Source: Amorphus orientalis
GTDB lineage: Bacteria > Pseudomonadota > Alphaproteobacteria > Rhizobiales > Amorphaceae
Length of the DNA: 64,000 bases
Assembly (NCBI RefSeq): GCF_030814015.1
Contig: NZ_JAUSUL010000001.1
Location: 1,020,001 to 1,084,000 of the forward strand
Direction of reading: 5' to 3'
A program made the position numbers and the translations under genes. The notes beneath the pieces are model-generated. The model saw nothing but the letters and a program-made list of their open reading frames with translations, did not search any database and was not told where the DNA came from. The first letter of the stretch is position 1; each line of letters opens with the position of its first letter. Below, one piece after another: positions 1-8,275 of the stretch.

Positions 1-601
1 CGAGGAGAACGACGCCGTCGAGATCGTCGGCATCGAGAAGTTCGAAGGCGCCGACGTCGACATGACGCCGCAGCTTACCCGCCTGAGGGACGCCGGCGCA
101 GAGGCGATCATCCTCGTCGTCAACGCCCCTCCCGGCGCCCAGATGATGAAATCGCGCGAGCGCATGGGCTGGGACGCGCCGGTGGTTTCTCACTGGGGCA
201 TCTCCGGCGGCCGCTTCCCGGAGCTCGCCGGGCCGACGGCGGGCGACGCCCACTTCGTGCAGACCTACTCCTTCTTCGGAGACCAGGGCGAAGTCGGCGA
301 GGCGTTCCTGGAGAAGCTCATGGCCAAGTATCCGGAGATCAAGGGTCCGGAGGACGTGTTCTCACCGGTCGGCACCGCCAACGCCTACGATGCGATGCAT
401 CTGATGGCGATGGCGATCGAGCAGGCCGGATCCACGGACGGCGATGCCATCCGCGAGGCGCTGGAGAATCTCGACGGCACGTACGAGGGCCTGATCAAGA
501 CCTACACGAAGCCCTTCTCTCCGGACAATCACGATGCGCTGGGGCCGGAGGACTACATCATGGTCCACTACCAGGGTGATCAGGTCGTCCCGACCGAGTG
601 A
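1..601 (+). CDS. Branched-chain amino-acid-type ABC transporter substrate-binding protein (3' part)
   Basis: Periplasmic binding protein of a Liv-type ABC importer; the reading frame is open from base 2 and the 5' half lies outside the window. The visible ~200 residues read as the C-terminal lobe of a Peripla_BP_6/LivJ-type protein, with the AYDAMHLMAMAIEQAGSTDGDAI segment (AYDA around residue 122 of the visible part) and a closing DYIMVHYQGDQ strand. It sits directly upstream of the matching permease and ATPase genes on the same strand, so it should supply their substrate. The ligand cannot be read from the sequence; downstream hydrolases suggest an amide or ureido compound rather than leucine (inference). 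Confidence 0.85.
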   Translation, partial: EENDAVEIVGIEKFEGADVDMTPQLTRLRDAGAEAIILVVNAPPGAQMMKSRERMGWDAPVVSHWGISGGRFPELAGPTAGDAHFVQTYSFFGDQGEVGEAFLEKLMAKYPEIKGPEDVFSPVGTANAYDAMHLMAMAIEQAGSTDGDAIREALENLDGTYEGLIKTYTKPFSPDNHDALGPEDYIMVHYQGDQVVPTE

Positions 602-680
602 TGCGTGACCCGGTCGGGCGGCGCGCGTCGCCCGGCCGCCTCATCGCGGTGCGACAGGCAAGTCGGCGAATGGACCACCC

Positions 681-1556
681 ATGATATTCCTCTCGGCCCT
701 GATCACCGGCCTCGGGCTCGGCAGCATGTACGGGCTGCTCGCGCTCGGCTTCTACGTGACCTACGTGGTCTCCAACACGGTCAACTTCGCGCAGGGCTCG
801 ACCATGATGCTCGGCGCGGTGCTCTGCTTTACCTTCTGGGTCACCCTCGGCTGGCCGGCGCCGCTGGCGATCGTCGTCGCCCTTATGTGCTGCGCGCTCT
901 GGGGCGTGGTCGTCGAGCGGATCGCGGTCCGGCCCTTCGTCCGGCGTCAGTCCGAGGCCTGGCTGATGGCGACCGTCGCCCTCGGCATCGTTCTCGACAA
1001 CGTCGTGTTGTTCACGTTCGGCCGCGATCCGCGCGGCATGCCACCGACCCCGCTGGTGACGGAAGCGTTCGTGGTTGCCGGGGTCCGCGTCCAGCCCCAG
1101 CAGATCCTGATCCCCCTGGTGGGCATCGGCCTCGCTATCGCGTTCACGGTCTTTTCGCGGCGCACCCGTCATGGCCTGGCGATGCTGGCCGTCGTCCAGA
1201 ACGAGGCTGCGGCACGGCTGGTGGGTATCAATGTCGCGGTTGCCGTTTCGGCCGCCTTCGCCTTGTCCGGGTTTTTCGCCGGTGTCGCGGGCATCCTGAT
1301 CGCGCCGCTCTTCACCATCTCGTCGACCATGGGGACCATGTTCGGCATCAAGGCCTTCGCGGTCGCCATTCTCGGCGGGATCACCAATCCCTGGGGCGTG
1401 ATGTGCGCCGGTCTGCTTTACGGCGTTGCCGAAGCGATGATCACGGCGAGCTTCGGCTCGACCTACACCCAGATCATGGCCTTCTCGCTGGTGATCGTGG
1501 CGTTGGCGCTGCGGCCGGAGGGGCTGTTCGGACGAGCGAGCGTCAAGAAGGTATGA
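681..1556 (+). CDS. Branched-chain amino-acid-type ABC transporter permease (LivH family)
   Basis: Inner-membrane permease, 291 residues, hydrophobic throughout, starting MIFLSALITGLGLGSMYGLLALG, a usual LivH opening. The family's conserved stretch NTVNFAQGSTMMLGA is present near residue 32. The C-terminal third carries GIKAFAVAILGGITNPWG, typical of LivH. The stop codon overlaps the start of the next gene, so the two halves of the permease are probably translationally coupled. The ATG at 681 has only a weak ribosome site, but no better start keeps the first membrane helix. Confidence 0.92.
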   Translation: MIFLSALITGLGLGSMYGLLALGFYVTYVVSNTVNFAQGSTMMLGAVLCFTFWVTLGWPAPLAIVVALMCCALWGVVVERIAVRPFVRRQSEAWLMATVALGIVLDNVVLFTFGRDPRGMPPTPLVTEAFVVAGVRVQPQQILIPLVGIGLAIAFTVFSRRTRHGLAMLAVVQNEAAARLVGINVAVAVSAAFALSGFFAGVAGILIAPLFTISSTMGTMFGIKAFAVAILGGITNPWGVMCAGLLYGVAEAMITASFGSTYTQIMAFSLVIVALALRPEGLFGRASVKKV

Positions 1557-4042
1557 AGCTCTCTTATCTCCTTTCAGGCGGTCTGCTCGTTGCCCTCGCG
1601 CTGGCCGCGATCTTCACCGGCAACGGCTATCAGCTCTACATCCTCTCGCTGGTGGGACTGACGGCGATCGTCGGCATCGGCCTCAACATCCTGGTCGGGA
1701 TGTCGGGCCAGATCTCGCTCGGCCATGTCGCCTTTTATGCGATCGGGTCGTACACGGTGGCGATCCTGACGGTCGATCACGGCGTCAGCTTCTGGCTGGC
1801 GCTGCCGATCGCGGGGCTTCTCGCCGGCGTTGCCGGCGGCCTCCTGTCCATCCCGGCGCTGCGGGTTCGCGGACCCTATCTGGCGATGATCACCATCGCC
1901 TTCGGCTTCATCGTGGAGCAGAGCGCGGCGGAACTCGACGAACTCACCGGCGGCTGGAACGGCATCATGGGCATCCGCCCGCCGGAGCTCTTCGGCTTCG
2001 GCTTCAGCCAGCGCGAGATCGCGATCTTCGTGCTCGTGCTGATGCTCGTTGCGCTCGGCGCCTATGCGCTGATCAGCAGGAGCCCCTGGGGCAAAGCGCT
2101 GAGGGCGCTGCGCGATTCGGAAGTCGCAGCGCAGTCGATCGGTCTCAATCCGGTCCTGTTGCGCTGCGTCGCCTTCGCGCTGTCGGCCGTCTTCGCCGGC
2201 ATTGCCGGCGGCGTCTACGGGACGATGAGCGGCTTCATCAGCCCGGAGAGCTTTCCGTTCTTCGAATCGATCCTGTTCCTGCTGGTGGTCATGATCGGCG
2301 GGGCCGACACCATCCTGGGGCCGGTGATCGGCGCAATCATCGTGGTGCTGCTGCCCGAGGTCTTCGCCTCGCTGGCCGAATACCGGCTGCTCTTCGTTGG
2401 GATCCTGCTTCTGGTCGTGCTGCGCCTCGCGCCGCGCGGCATCGTCGGCAGCGTGCTCGCCCGCTGGCGCCGCAGCCAGCCGGACACGCCCCCCGCGGTC
2501 GCCGCCGAACCGGACCTGCCGCGCTGGAGCGGCGGCGGAAAGCGGCTCGAGGTCCAGGACGTCTCGATCTCGTTCGGCGGCGTGAAGGCCGTCCAGGGGC
2601 TCAGCTTCACCGCCGAGCCGGGCCGCATCACCAGCATCATCGGCCCCAACGGTGCGGGCAAGACCACCGCGCTGAACCTCATCGCAGGCTACTATGCGCC
2701 GGACAGCGGCCGGGTGATGCTGGACGATGAGGACCTGACCGGGCGGTCGTCGCACAAGGTTGCCCGCGCCGGCGTCGCGCGGACCTACCAGACGACGCAG
2801 CTCTTCGAGCACATGAGTGTGCTCGACAACCTGTTGATGGCGATGGTGCGCGGCCGTGTCGCCGCGGGCGACCTCGGGCGCTCGCTCGAGACCGAGGGGC
2901 GGCGCGGCAAGGCGGAAGCGCTGCTCGCCTTCGTTGGCTATCGCGGCGACATCAAGGCGCCTGCCGGCACCCTTGCCCATATCGACAAGCGTCTCGTCGA
3001 GATCGCCCGGGCTCTCGCCTTCGATCCCGACATCGTGCTGCTCGACGAGCCGGCGGCCGGACTGGGCGAGGAAGACACCGCGCACGTCGCGCGACTTCTT
3101 CAGCGGCTGGCACAGGCCGGCATCACGGTCATCCTGATCGAGCACGACATGGGCCTCGTGATGGGGATTTCCGATCACGTGCTCGTGCTGGATTCGGGGC
3201 AGAAGATCTCCGAGGGTGAACCGGCCGTGGTGCGCAGGGATCCGGCGGTGCTTGCCGCCTATCTCGGGGAAGGTGCTGCGGCGATGCCGGTGCGCAGCGC
3301 GCCTGGGCAGAAGGGCGACGTGGCCATCGCAGTGGAAGGCCTGAGCGCTTCCTACGGGGCAAGCGAAGTCCTGCACGGCATCGAGCTGAGCGTGGCGAAG
3401 GGCGAACTCGTGGCGGTTCTCGGCGCCAACGGGGCCGGTAAATCGACCCTGATGCGGGCACTCAGCGGATTGCATCGGCCCGTGGCCGGCAAGATCCTTT
3501 TCCAGGGCGACGACATCCAGGAGCTTGCCGCCGACCGCATTGCACGCCGCGGGCTGGTCCTTGTGCCGGAGGGGCGGCAGGTCTTTCCGGAACTCTCGGT
3601 CGTGCAGAACATCCGGCTCGGGGCCTACGGTCGCCACACGGCGGGTCTCGATGCGCAGGTGGAGCGGATGCTCGACCGTTTCCCGCGCCTGCGCGAGCGG
3701 CAGGACCAGCGTGCCGGGCTTCTGTCGGGGGGCGAGCAGCAGATGCTGGCCATCGCGCGGGGTCTCGTCGCGCGGCCGGAGGTGCTTCTTCTCGACGAGC
3801 CGTCGCTCGGTCTCGCCCCGTCTCTGATCCAGGAACTCTACACCATCCTTGCCGAGCTGCGGGACGGAGGGGCCACCATCCTGCTCGTCGATCAGATGGC
3901 CGAAATGGCCCTTGCCATTGCCGACCGGGCCTACGTGCTCTCGTCCGGCGCCATCGTCGCCGGCGGGACGCCGGAGGAAATCCGCGACAGCCGGCTTCTG
4001 GAAGACGCCTATCTCGGGGACGCCGAGAGCGCAGCCTCCTGA
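1553..4042 (+). CDS. Triple fusion: Liv-type ABC permease (LivM) + two ATPases (LivG, LivF)
   Basis: One 829-residue reading frame holds three proteins that are usually separate. Residues 1 to about 315 are a LivM-type permease (FGFIVEQSAAELDELTGGWNG motif region). Residues about 330-570 are a LivG-type ATPase with Walker A GPNGAGKTT near 363 and Walker B IVLLDEPAAGL. Residues about 588-829 are a LivF-type ATPase with Walker A GANGAGKST near 623, signature LSGGEQQ and Walker B LLLDEPSLGL. The first ATPase lacks a normal signature: where LivG proteins carry LSYGQQR or similar, this reads LAHIDKR before LVEIARALA. The ATG at 1553 overlaps the livH stop. LivM-LivG fusions are known; I consider the three-way fusion uncommon. 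No internal stop or frameshift is seen. Confidence 0.9.
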   Translation: MKLSYLLSGGLLVALALAAIFTGNGYQLYILSLVGLTAIVGIGLNILVGMSGQISLGHVAFYAIGSYTVAILTVDHGVSFWLALPIAGLLAGVAGGLLSIPALRVRGPYLAMITIAFGFIVEQSAAELDELTGGWNGIMGIRPPELFGFGFSQREIAIFVLVLMLVALGAYALISRSPWGKALRALRDSEVAAQSIGLNPVLLRCVAFALSAVFAGIAGGVYGTMSGFISPESFPFFESILFLLVVMIGGADTILGPVIGAIIVVLLPEVFASLAEYRLLFVGILLLVVLRLAPRGIVGSVLARWRRSQPDTPPAVAAEPDLPRWSGGGKRLEVQDVSISFGGVKAVQGLSFTAEPGRITSIIGPNGAGKTTALNLIAGYYAPDSGRVMLDDEDLTGRSSHKVARAGVARTYQTTQLFEHMSVLDNLLMAMVRGRVAAGDLGRSLETEGRRGKAEALLAFVGYRGDIKAPAGTLAHIDKRLVEIARALAFDPDIVLLDEPAAGLGEEDTAHVARLLQRLAQAGITVILIEHDMGLVMGISDHVLVLDSGQKISEGEPAVVRRDPAVLAAYLGEGAAAMPVRSAPGQKGDVAIAVEGLSASYGASEVLHGIELSVAKGELVAVLGANGAGKSTLMRALSGLHRPVAGKILFQGDDIQELAADRIARRGLVLVPEGRQVFPELSVVQNIRLGAYGRHTAGLDAQVERMLDRFPRLRERQDQRAGLLSGGEQQMLAIARGLVARPEVLLLDEPSLGLAPSLIQELYTILAELRDGGATILLVDQMAEMALAIADRAYVLSSGAIVAGGTPEEIRDSRLLEDAYLGDAESAAS

Positions 4043-4081
4043 ACGATGCATCTGGAACAGCAACAGCGCTGAGGAGCGGAC

Positions 4082-5320
4082 ATGGATCTCATCTTGAGGA
4101 ACGGGCGGCTTCCGGGCGACCCGGAGCGCAGCGTCGACATCGGCATCCAGGACGGACGGATCGCCGCCATCGAGGCGGATCTGGCGGCCGAAGGCGAGAC
4201 GCTCGAACTCGACGGGCGGCTGGTCTCGCCCGGGTTCGTCGAGACCCACATCCATCTCGACAAGTCCTGCATTCTCGACCGCTGCTCCTCCCGGCGCGGT
4301 GATCTTGAAGAGGCGATCGGCGAGGTCGCGAAGGCCAAGAAGGACTTCACCGCGGAAGACGTCTACCAGCGCGCCCGTTGCACGGTCGAGAAATGCCTGC
4401 TTCAGGGCACCACGCACATGCGCACGCATCTCGAGGTCGACCCGGCGATTGGCCTGCGCAGTTTCGAAGGCGTGATGCAGCTGATCGAGGACTATTCCTG
4501 GGCGATCGACATCGAGGTCTGCGTGTTCCCCCAGGAGGGCTTGCTCAACTATCCGGGCACCGACGAACTGATGGTCGAAGCCATGAAGCGCGGGGCCAAG
4601 GTGGTCGGGGCGGCGCCCTACACGGACAGCGATCCTCATGGGCAGATCGATCGGGTGTTCGAGATAGCGCGCGAGTTCGACGCCGACATCGACATGCACC
4701 TGGATTTCGGCGCAGACGCGTCCAGCCTCGATCTCGACTATGTCTGCGAGCTGACGGAGCGGTTCGGCCGGGGTGGGCGGAATGCGATCGGCCATGTCAC
4801 CAAGCTCGCCTATGTCGAGCCAGAGAGGCTCGCGACGATCGCACGCCGGCTCGGCGATGCCGGTGTCGCGCTGACGGTCCTGCCGTCCACCGATCTCTTC
4901 CTGATGGGGCGCGACCGCGACCACGCCAAGACCCGCGGCGTTACCCAGGCGCACGAGCTTCTGCACCATGGCGTGAACTGCTCGCTGTCCACGAACAACG
5001 TGCTGAACCCGTTCACCCCGTTCGGCGACTGTTCGCTGCTGCGGATGGCCAATCTCAATGCCAACATCTGCCATGTGGGTGCGGCGGATGACGTCGCCGA
5101 GTGCTTCAACATGGTCACCACCCGGTCGGCCCGGCTGATGAACCTGACCGACTACGGGCTGGAGGTCGGCAAATCGGCGGATCTGGTGGTGATCGATGGC
5201 CCCACGACCCAGGCAGCGGTGGCGGAGCTTTCGCCCGTTCTCTTTGCCTTCAAGGGCGGTCGGCGGACGCTGACCCGCCAGCCCGCCCACCTTCACTTTC
5301 CGGACCGAGAGCAGGCATGA
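4082..5320 (+). CDS. Amidohydrolase of the bacterial cytosine deaminase / AtzC-like family
   Basis: 412-residue cytoplasmic metal-dependent hydrolase. The fold signature is clear: VSPGFVETHIHLDKS supplies the HxH metal pair, DMHLDFG and GHVTKLA the next histidines, and the C-terminal beta-domain ends GLEVGKSADLVVIDG. Compared with E. coli CodA, two catalytic sites differ: the region equivalent to HVDEIDD reads HLDFGAD (catalytic Glu lost) and the region equivalent to GHDDVFDP reads STNNVLNP (metal-binding Asp replaced by Asn). It therefore belongs to a divergent subfamily and need not deaminate cytosine. It follows the ABC importer by 39 bases and its TGA overlaps the amidase ATG, so it probably acts in one pathway with them. 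Confidence 0.85.
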   Translation: MDLILRNGRLPGDPERSVDIGIQDGRIAAIEADLAAEGETLELDGRLVSPGFVETHIHLDKSCILDRCSSRRGDLEEAIGEVAKAKKDFTAEDVYQRARCTVEKCLLQGTTHMRTHLEVDPAIGLRSFEGVMQLIEDYSWAIDIEVCVFPQEGLLNYPGTDELMVEAMKRGAKVVGAAPYTDSDPHGQIDRVFEIAREFDADIDMHLDFGADASSLDLDYVCELTERFGRGGRNAIGHVTKLAYVEPERLATIARRLGDAGVALTVLPSTDLFLMGRDRDHAKTRGVTQAHELLHHGVNCSLSTNNVLNPFTPFGDCSLLRMANLNANICHVGAADDVAECFNMVTTRSARLMNLTDYGLEVGKSADLVVIDGPTTQAAVAELSPVLFAFKGGRRTLTRQPAHLHFPDREQA

Positions 5321-6525
5321 ATTTCAAAACTCGCGTGGCCGCCAAGCCCTCAGACGACACTCTCGGCGCCTATTGTCCCGACAATCAGATCGCCCTGACC
5401 GGCTCCGGCACGGGGCCTCTGGCGGGCCTTTCCTTCGCAGCCAAGGACGTGTTGGACGTTGCGGGCGCTGCGACCGGCAATGGCCATCCGGAGTGGCTGA
5501 GGACCCACGCGCCGGCGGAGCGGTCGGCGGTCGCCGTCGAGCGGGTGCTGGCGGCCGGTGCGGACCTCGTCGGCAAGACGATCAGCGACGAACTGGCCTA
5601 TTCGCTCACCGGCGAGAACTTCCACTACGGCACGCCAATCAATCCCGCCGATCCCTCGAGGGTGCCCGGCGGATCGTCCAGCGGCTCGGCCTCGGTCGTG
5701 GCAGCGGGTGTGGTCGACTTCGCGCTCGGTACCGATTGCGGAGGATCGGTGCGCGTGCCGGCGAGCTATTGCGGCATTCTGGGCATGCGGCCGACCCACG
5801 GACGGATCCCGCTCGACGGCGTCGTGCCATTCGCGCCGAGCTTCGACTGTGTGGGCTGGTTCGCGCGCGATGCCGGCGTCTTAGAGCGCGTCGGCCGGGT
5901 GCTTCTGGCCGATGACGGAGCGGCGCAGCGCTTCACCCGGCTTCTGGTTCCCTCCGACGCCTTCGCGATGCTGGACGCCGATTTCGACAATGGCCTTCTT
6001 CCGGCCGTCGACAGGGTCGCGGCTGAGGTCGCATCCAAAGAGCCGTTCGTGCTGGCCGAGGAGGGACTCGAGGTCTGGTCGGAGAGCTTCCGGATCGTGC
6101 AGGCCTCGGAAATCTGGAAGTCGGTCGGCGCCTGGATCGACGAAGTCCGGCCGTCTTTCGGTCCCGGCGTGAAAGAGCGTTTCGAAGCGGCGCGGCACGT
6201 CGATCCCGATCTTCTCGCCCGTGCCCAGGAGCATCGCCGCGAGATCACCGCCCGCATCGATGCTCTGCTGACGGCCGGCACGGTCATGGTTCTGCCGACG
6301 GTCCCGCGGACCGCACCGGCGCGCGGCGGCGACATGGCCGATATCGAAGTGGCCTATCGGCACAAGGCGATGAACCTTCTCTGCGTTGCCGGTCTGGCCG
6401 GACTGCCACAAATCTCGCTGCCGCTCGCCCGGCACGGTCATCTGCCGCTCGGGCTCTCGATCGTCGGGGCGCGTGGAAGCGACGTAGACCTGCTCGGCCT
6501 GTCCTCCCGGCTCGCGTCCCGCTGA
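5317..6525 (+). CDS. Amidase-signature family hydrolase
   Basis: 402-residue amidase-signature enzyme (Ser-cisSer-Lys triad) that hydrolyses a carboxamide. The triad is visible: Lys43 in FAAKDVLD, the cis-Ser in GGSSSGSAS (120-124) and the nucleophile Ser144 in TDCGGSVRVPAS. ATG at 5317 is chosen because it overlaps the upstream stop (ATGA); the frame stays open further upstream only as an overlap. It is short for the family (HpxY/AtzE and AtzF-type proteins are about 450 residues or more). AtzE/HpxY amidases usually have a small AtzG/HpxX partner gene just upstream; none is visible here. Substrate is unknown; oxalurate- or biuret-like amides are possible from the HpxW/HpxZ-like genes nearby (inference). 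Confidence 0.87.
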   Translation: MNFKTRVAAKPSDDTLGAYCPDNQIALTGSGTGPLAGLSFAAKDVLDVAGAATGNGHPEWLRTHAPAERSAVAVERVLAAGADLVGKTISDELAYSLTGENFHYGTPINPADPSRVPGGSSSGSASVVAAGVVDFALGTDCGGSVRVPASYCGILGMRPTHGRIPLDGVVPFAPSFDCVGWFARDAGVLERVGRVLLADDGAAQRFTRLLVPSDAFAMLDADFDNGLLPAVDRVAAEVASKEPFVLAEEGLEVWSESFRIVQASEIWKSVGAWIDEVRPSFGPGVKERFEAARHVDPDLLARAQEHRREITARIDALLTAGTVMVLPTVPRTAPARGGDMADIEVAYRHKAMNLLCVAGLAGLPQISLPLARHGHLPLGLSIVGARGSDVDLLGLSSRLASR

Positions 6526-6559
6526 CGCATCCACCTTCCTGTCTGCCATTGAGGCGACA

Positions 6560-6583
6560 TTGCACAAAATTTGCACGTGCAAA
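6560..6583 (+). promoter_or_regulatory. Palindromic operator upstream of the TRAP genes
   Basis: A perfect 14-base palindrome, TTTGCACGTGCAAA, occupies 6570-6583, preceded at 6560-6565 by another TTGCAC half-site. It lies in the 160-base gap between the amidase and the TRAP binding protein, in AT-richer DNA that looks like a promoter. LacI-type and some GntR-type regulators bind such sites. No regulator gene is adjacent, so the cognate protein is unknown. Confidence 0.55.
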
Positions 6584-6610
6584 CGAAATAGCCGGACGTA
6601 GTATGAATGT

Positions 6611-6622
6611 AAGTATTTACTT
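6611..6622 (+). promoter_or_regulatory. Second small inverted repeat before dctP
   Basis: AAGTA-TT-TACTT, 5-base arms around a 2-base centre, 28 bases after the larger palindrome and 64 before the dctP start. It may be part of the promoter or a second operator; short enough to be chance. Confidence 0.3.
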
Positions 6623-6685
6623 GCATCCTGAACCGACGTTGCCGTGCCCGCTCGGCGGCAGGCTCGAACGAAAGGAATGAACTCC

Positions 6686-7708
6686 ATGATCCTCACCGTT
6701 TTCGCCAATGCCCGAGGTGTTGCGCCGGCCGGTCTTGCGCTTGCCGCGGCCCTTATGGCCAGCACGTCCGTGCAAGCGCAGGAGGTTCTCAAGTTCCATC
6801 ATGACCTTCCTGAGGATTCCGCGCAGCATATGGGGGCGGTGCGCTTCGAGGAACTCGTCGAAGAGCGCACCAACGGCGCCATCGACGTCCAGATCTTCGC
6901 CAACAACGCGCTCGGCGACGACGTCGAGGTGGCGCAGCAGATGCAGTTCGGCGCCGTTCAGGCGGCTCCGATCCCGACCGCCAAGCTTTCCAATTTCGCG
7001 CCGAGCCTGCAGCTGATCGATCTGCCGTTCCTGTTCCCCAGCCCCGAGGTCACGTACGAGTTTCTCGACTCCGACGTCGGCATGGAGGTGTTGTCGGATC
7101 TTGAGGACTCCGGCTTCGTCGGCGCGATGTTCTGGGAATCCGGCTTCAAGCAGCTCACCTGCAATCATGAGGTCACGGGCCCCGGCGATCTCGACGGTCG
7201 CAAGGCCCGCGTGATGGAGAGCCCGCTCCTCATCGCCCAGTTCGAGGAACTCGGTGCGACCGCGATCCCGATCGCCTTCTCCGAGACCTACTCCGCGCTG
7301 CAGCAGGGCGTGGTGGAGTGCCAGGAAAATCCGATCGTCTCGATCCTCAAGATGAAGTTCTACGAGGTTCAGGACTACATGATGCTGTCGAACCACGGCT
7401 ATCTCGGTACGGCGATGATCTTCTCCAAGGTCTGGTTCGACGGGCTGGACGAGGACACGCAGACCATCCTTCTGGAGGCTGCCCGGGAAGCCGGCGCCTA
7501 CCAGCGCGAGAAATCGGCTGAGTTGCAGGAAGGCTATCTGAAAGAGATCGCCGACGCCGGGACCACGACGATCGTCGAGTTGACGCCGGAGCAGATCGCG
7601 ACCTTTTCCGAGGCTATGAAGCCGGTGCACGCCCAGTTCGCTGACAAGATCGGGGCGGATCTTCTGGAGCGCTCCTACACCAAGCTGGACGAGCTGAGCG
7701 CCCAATGA
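6686..7708 (+). CDS. TRAP transporter substrate-binding protein (DctP family)
   Basis: 340-residue periplasmic receptor of a tripartite ATP-independent transporter. A signal peptide ends ASTSVQAQ, followed by the mature start EVLKFHHDLPEDSAQH. The DctP-type binding segment GRKARVMESP, with the arginine that usually holds the ligand carboxylate, is present near the middle. ATG 6686 is preferred because AAAGGA at 6671-6676 is 9 bases upstream; ATG 6677 is almost on top of that site. The stop overlaps the next ATG. The genes make a complete P-Q-M operon between the amidase and the HpxW-like gene. The ligand is probably a carboxylate, as for the family; its identity is unknown. Confidence 0.92.
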   Translation: MILTVFANARGVAPAGLALAAALMASTSVQAQEVLKFHHDLPEDSAQHMGAVRFEELVEERTNGAIDVQIFANNALGDDVEVAQQMQFGAVQAAPIPTAKLSNFAPSLQLIDLPFLFPSPEVTYEFLDSDVGMEVLSDLEDSGFVGAMFWESGFKQLTCNHEVTGPGDLDGRKARVMESPLLIAQFEELGATAIPIAFSETYSALQQGVVECQENPIVSILKMKFYEVQDYMMLSNHGYLGTAMIFSKVWFDGLDEDTQTILLEAAREAGAYQREKSAELQEGYLKEIADAGTTTIVELTPEQIATFSEAMKPVHAQFADKIGADLLERSYTKLDELSAQ

Positions 7709-8256
7709 CAGGTGCCTCCGCACCCGCTGAGCGTTCTCCGGACGCTGCCTCGGGCGGCGTCCGGACGCTTCTGCGTATTCTGGACAAAGGCCTGACGGCG
7801 TTCGAAGGCGTGCTGCTGGTTGTGGCGCTGTCAGCGTCGGTGCTCTTTCTCGTCGCCGACATCATCCTGCGTGTCGCCGTCAATGTCGCCCTTCCCTGGG
7901 CCGCGGAGGCGACCCGCTACGCAATCGTCTGGCTGGTCTTCATCGGCGGAAGCCGGGCGGCTCTTGTCGGTGCGCACATCACCATCGATGCGCTGCCGGA
8001 GTTTCTTCCGACGCCCGCGGCCCGCCTGGTGACCCGGATCGGACTCGCAATCTCGTCGGCTGCCTGTGCGATCCTCGCCTGGTACGGAATCGCTCTGGTC
8101 CAGAGAATGACGGCCTTCCGTCAGCTCTCGCCGTCGCTGGAGATCCCGATGTGGTGGGTCTATCTGGCGCTGCCCATCGGATTCGCGCTGATGACCGTGC
8201 GTTTTGCGCAGGCTGCGATCATGCCACCGGAGAAGCACACCGGGCCGGCCGCCTGA
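7705..8256 (+). CDS. TRAP transporter small permease (DctQ family)
   Basis: 183-residue inner-membrane protein with about four hydrophobic segments and the DctQ hallmark LPWAAEATRYAIVWLVFIGGS region after the second helix. It bridges the receptor and the large permease. ATG overlaps the dctP stop (ATGA). The C-terminus is short and polar. It forms a complete transporter with the genes on either side. Confidence 0.9.
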   Translation: MTGASAPAERSPDAASGGVRTLLRILDKGLTAFEGVLLVVALSASVLFLVADIILRVAVNVALPWAAEATRYAIVWLVFIGGSRAALVGAHITIDALPEFLPTPAARLVTRIGLAISSAACAILAWYGIALVQRMTAFRQLSPSLEIPMWWVYLALPIGFALMTVRFAQAAIMPPEKHTGPAA

Positions 8257-8275
8257 TCCGACGGAGAATTCCGCA

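Noticed and set aside
605-1552. N-terminal extension of the LivM fusion back to base 605
   Set aside because: It translates livH in another frame into Arg-rich text; the LivM start at 1553 overlaps the livH stop as expected.
1574-5296. A 1240-codon open frame on the minus strand
   Set aside because: It lies opposite the fused Liv gene and the amidohydrolase; the text is His/Asp/Arg-rich with no motif. High third-position GC on the coding strand keeps the antisense frame open.
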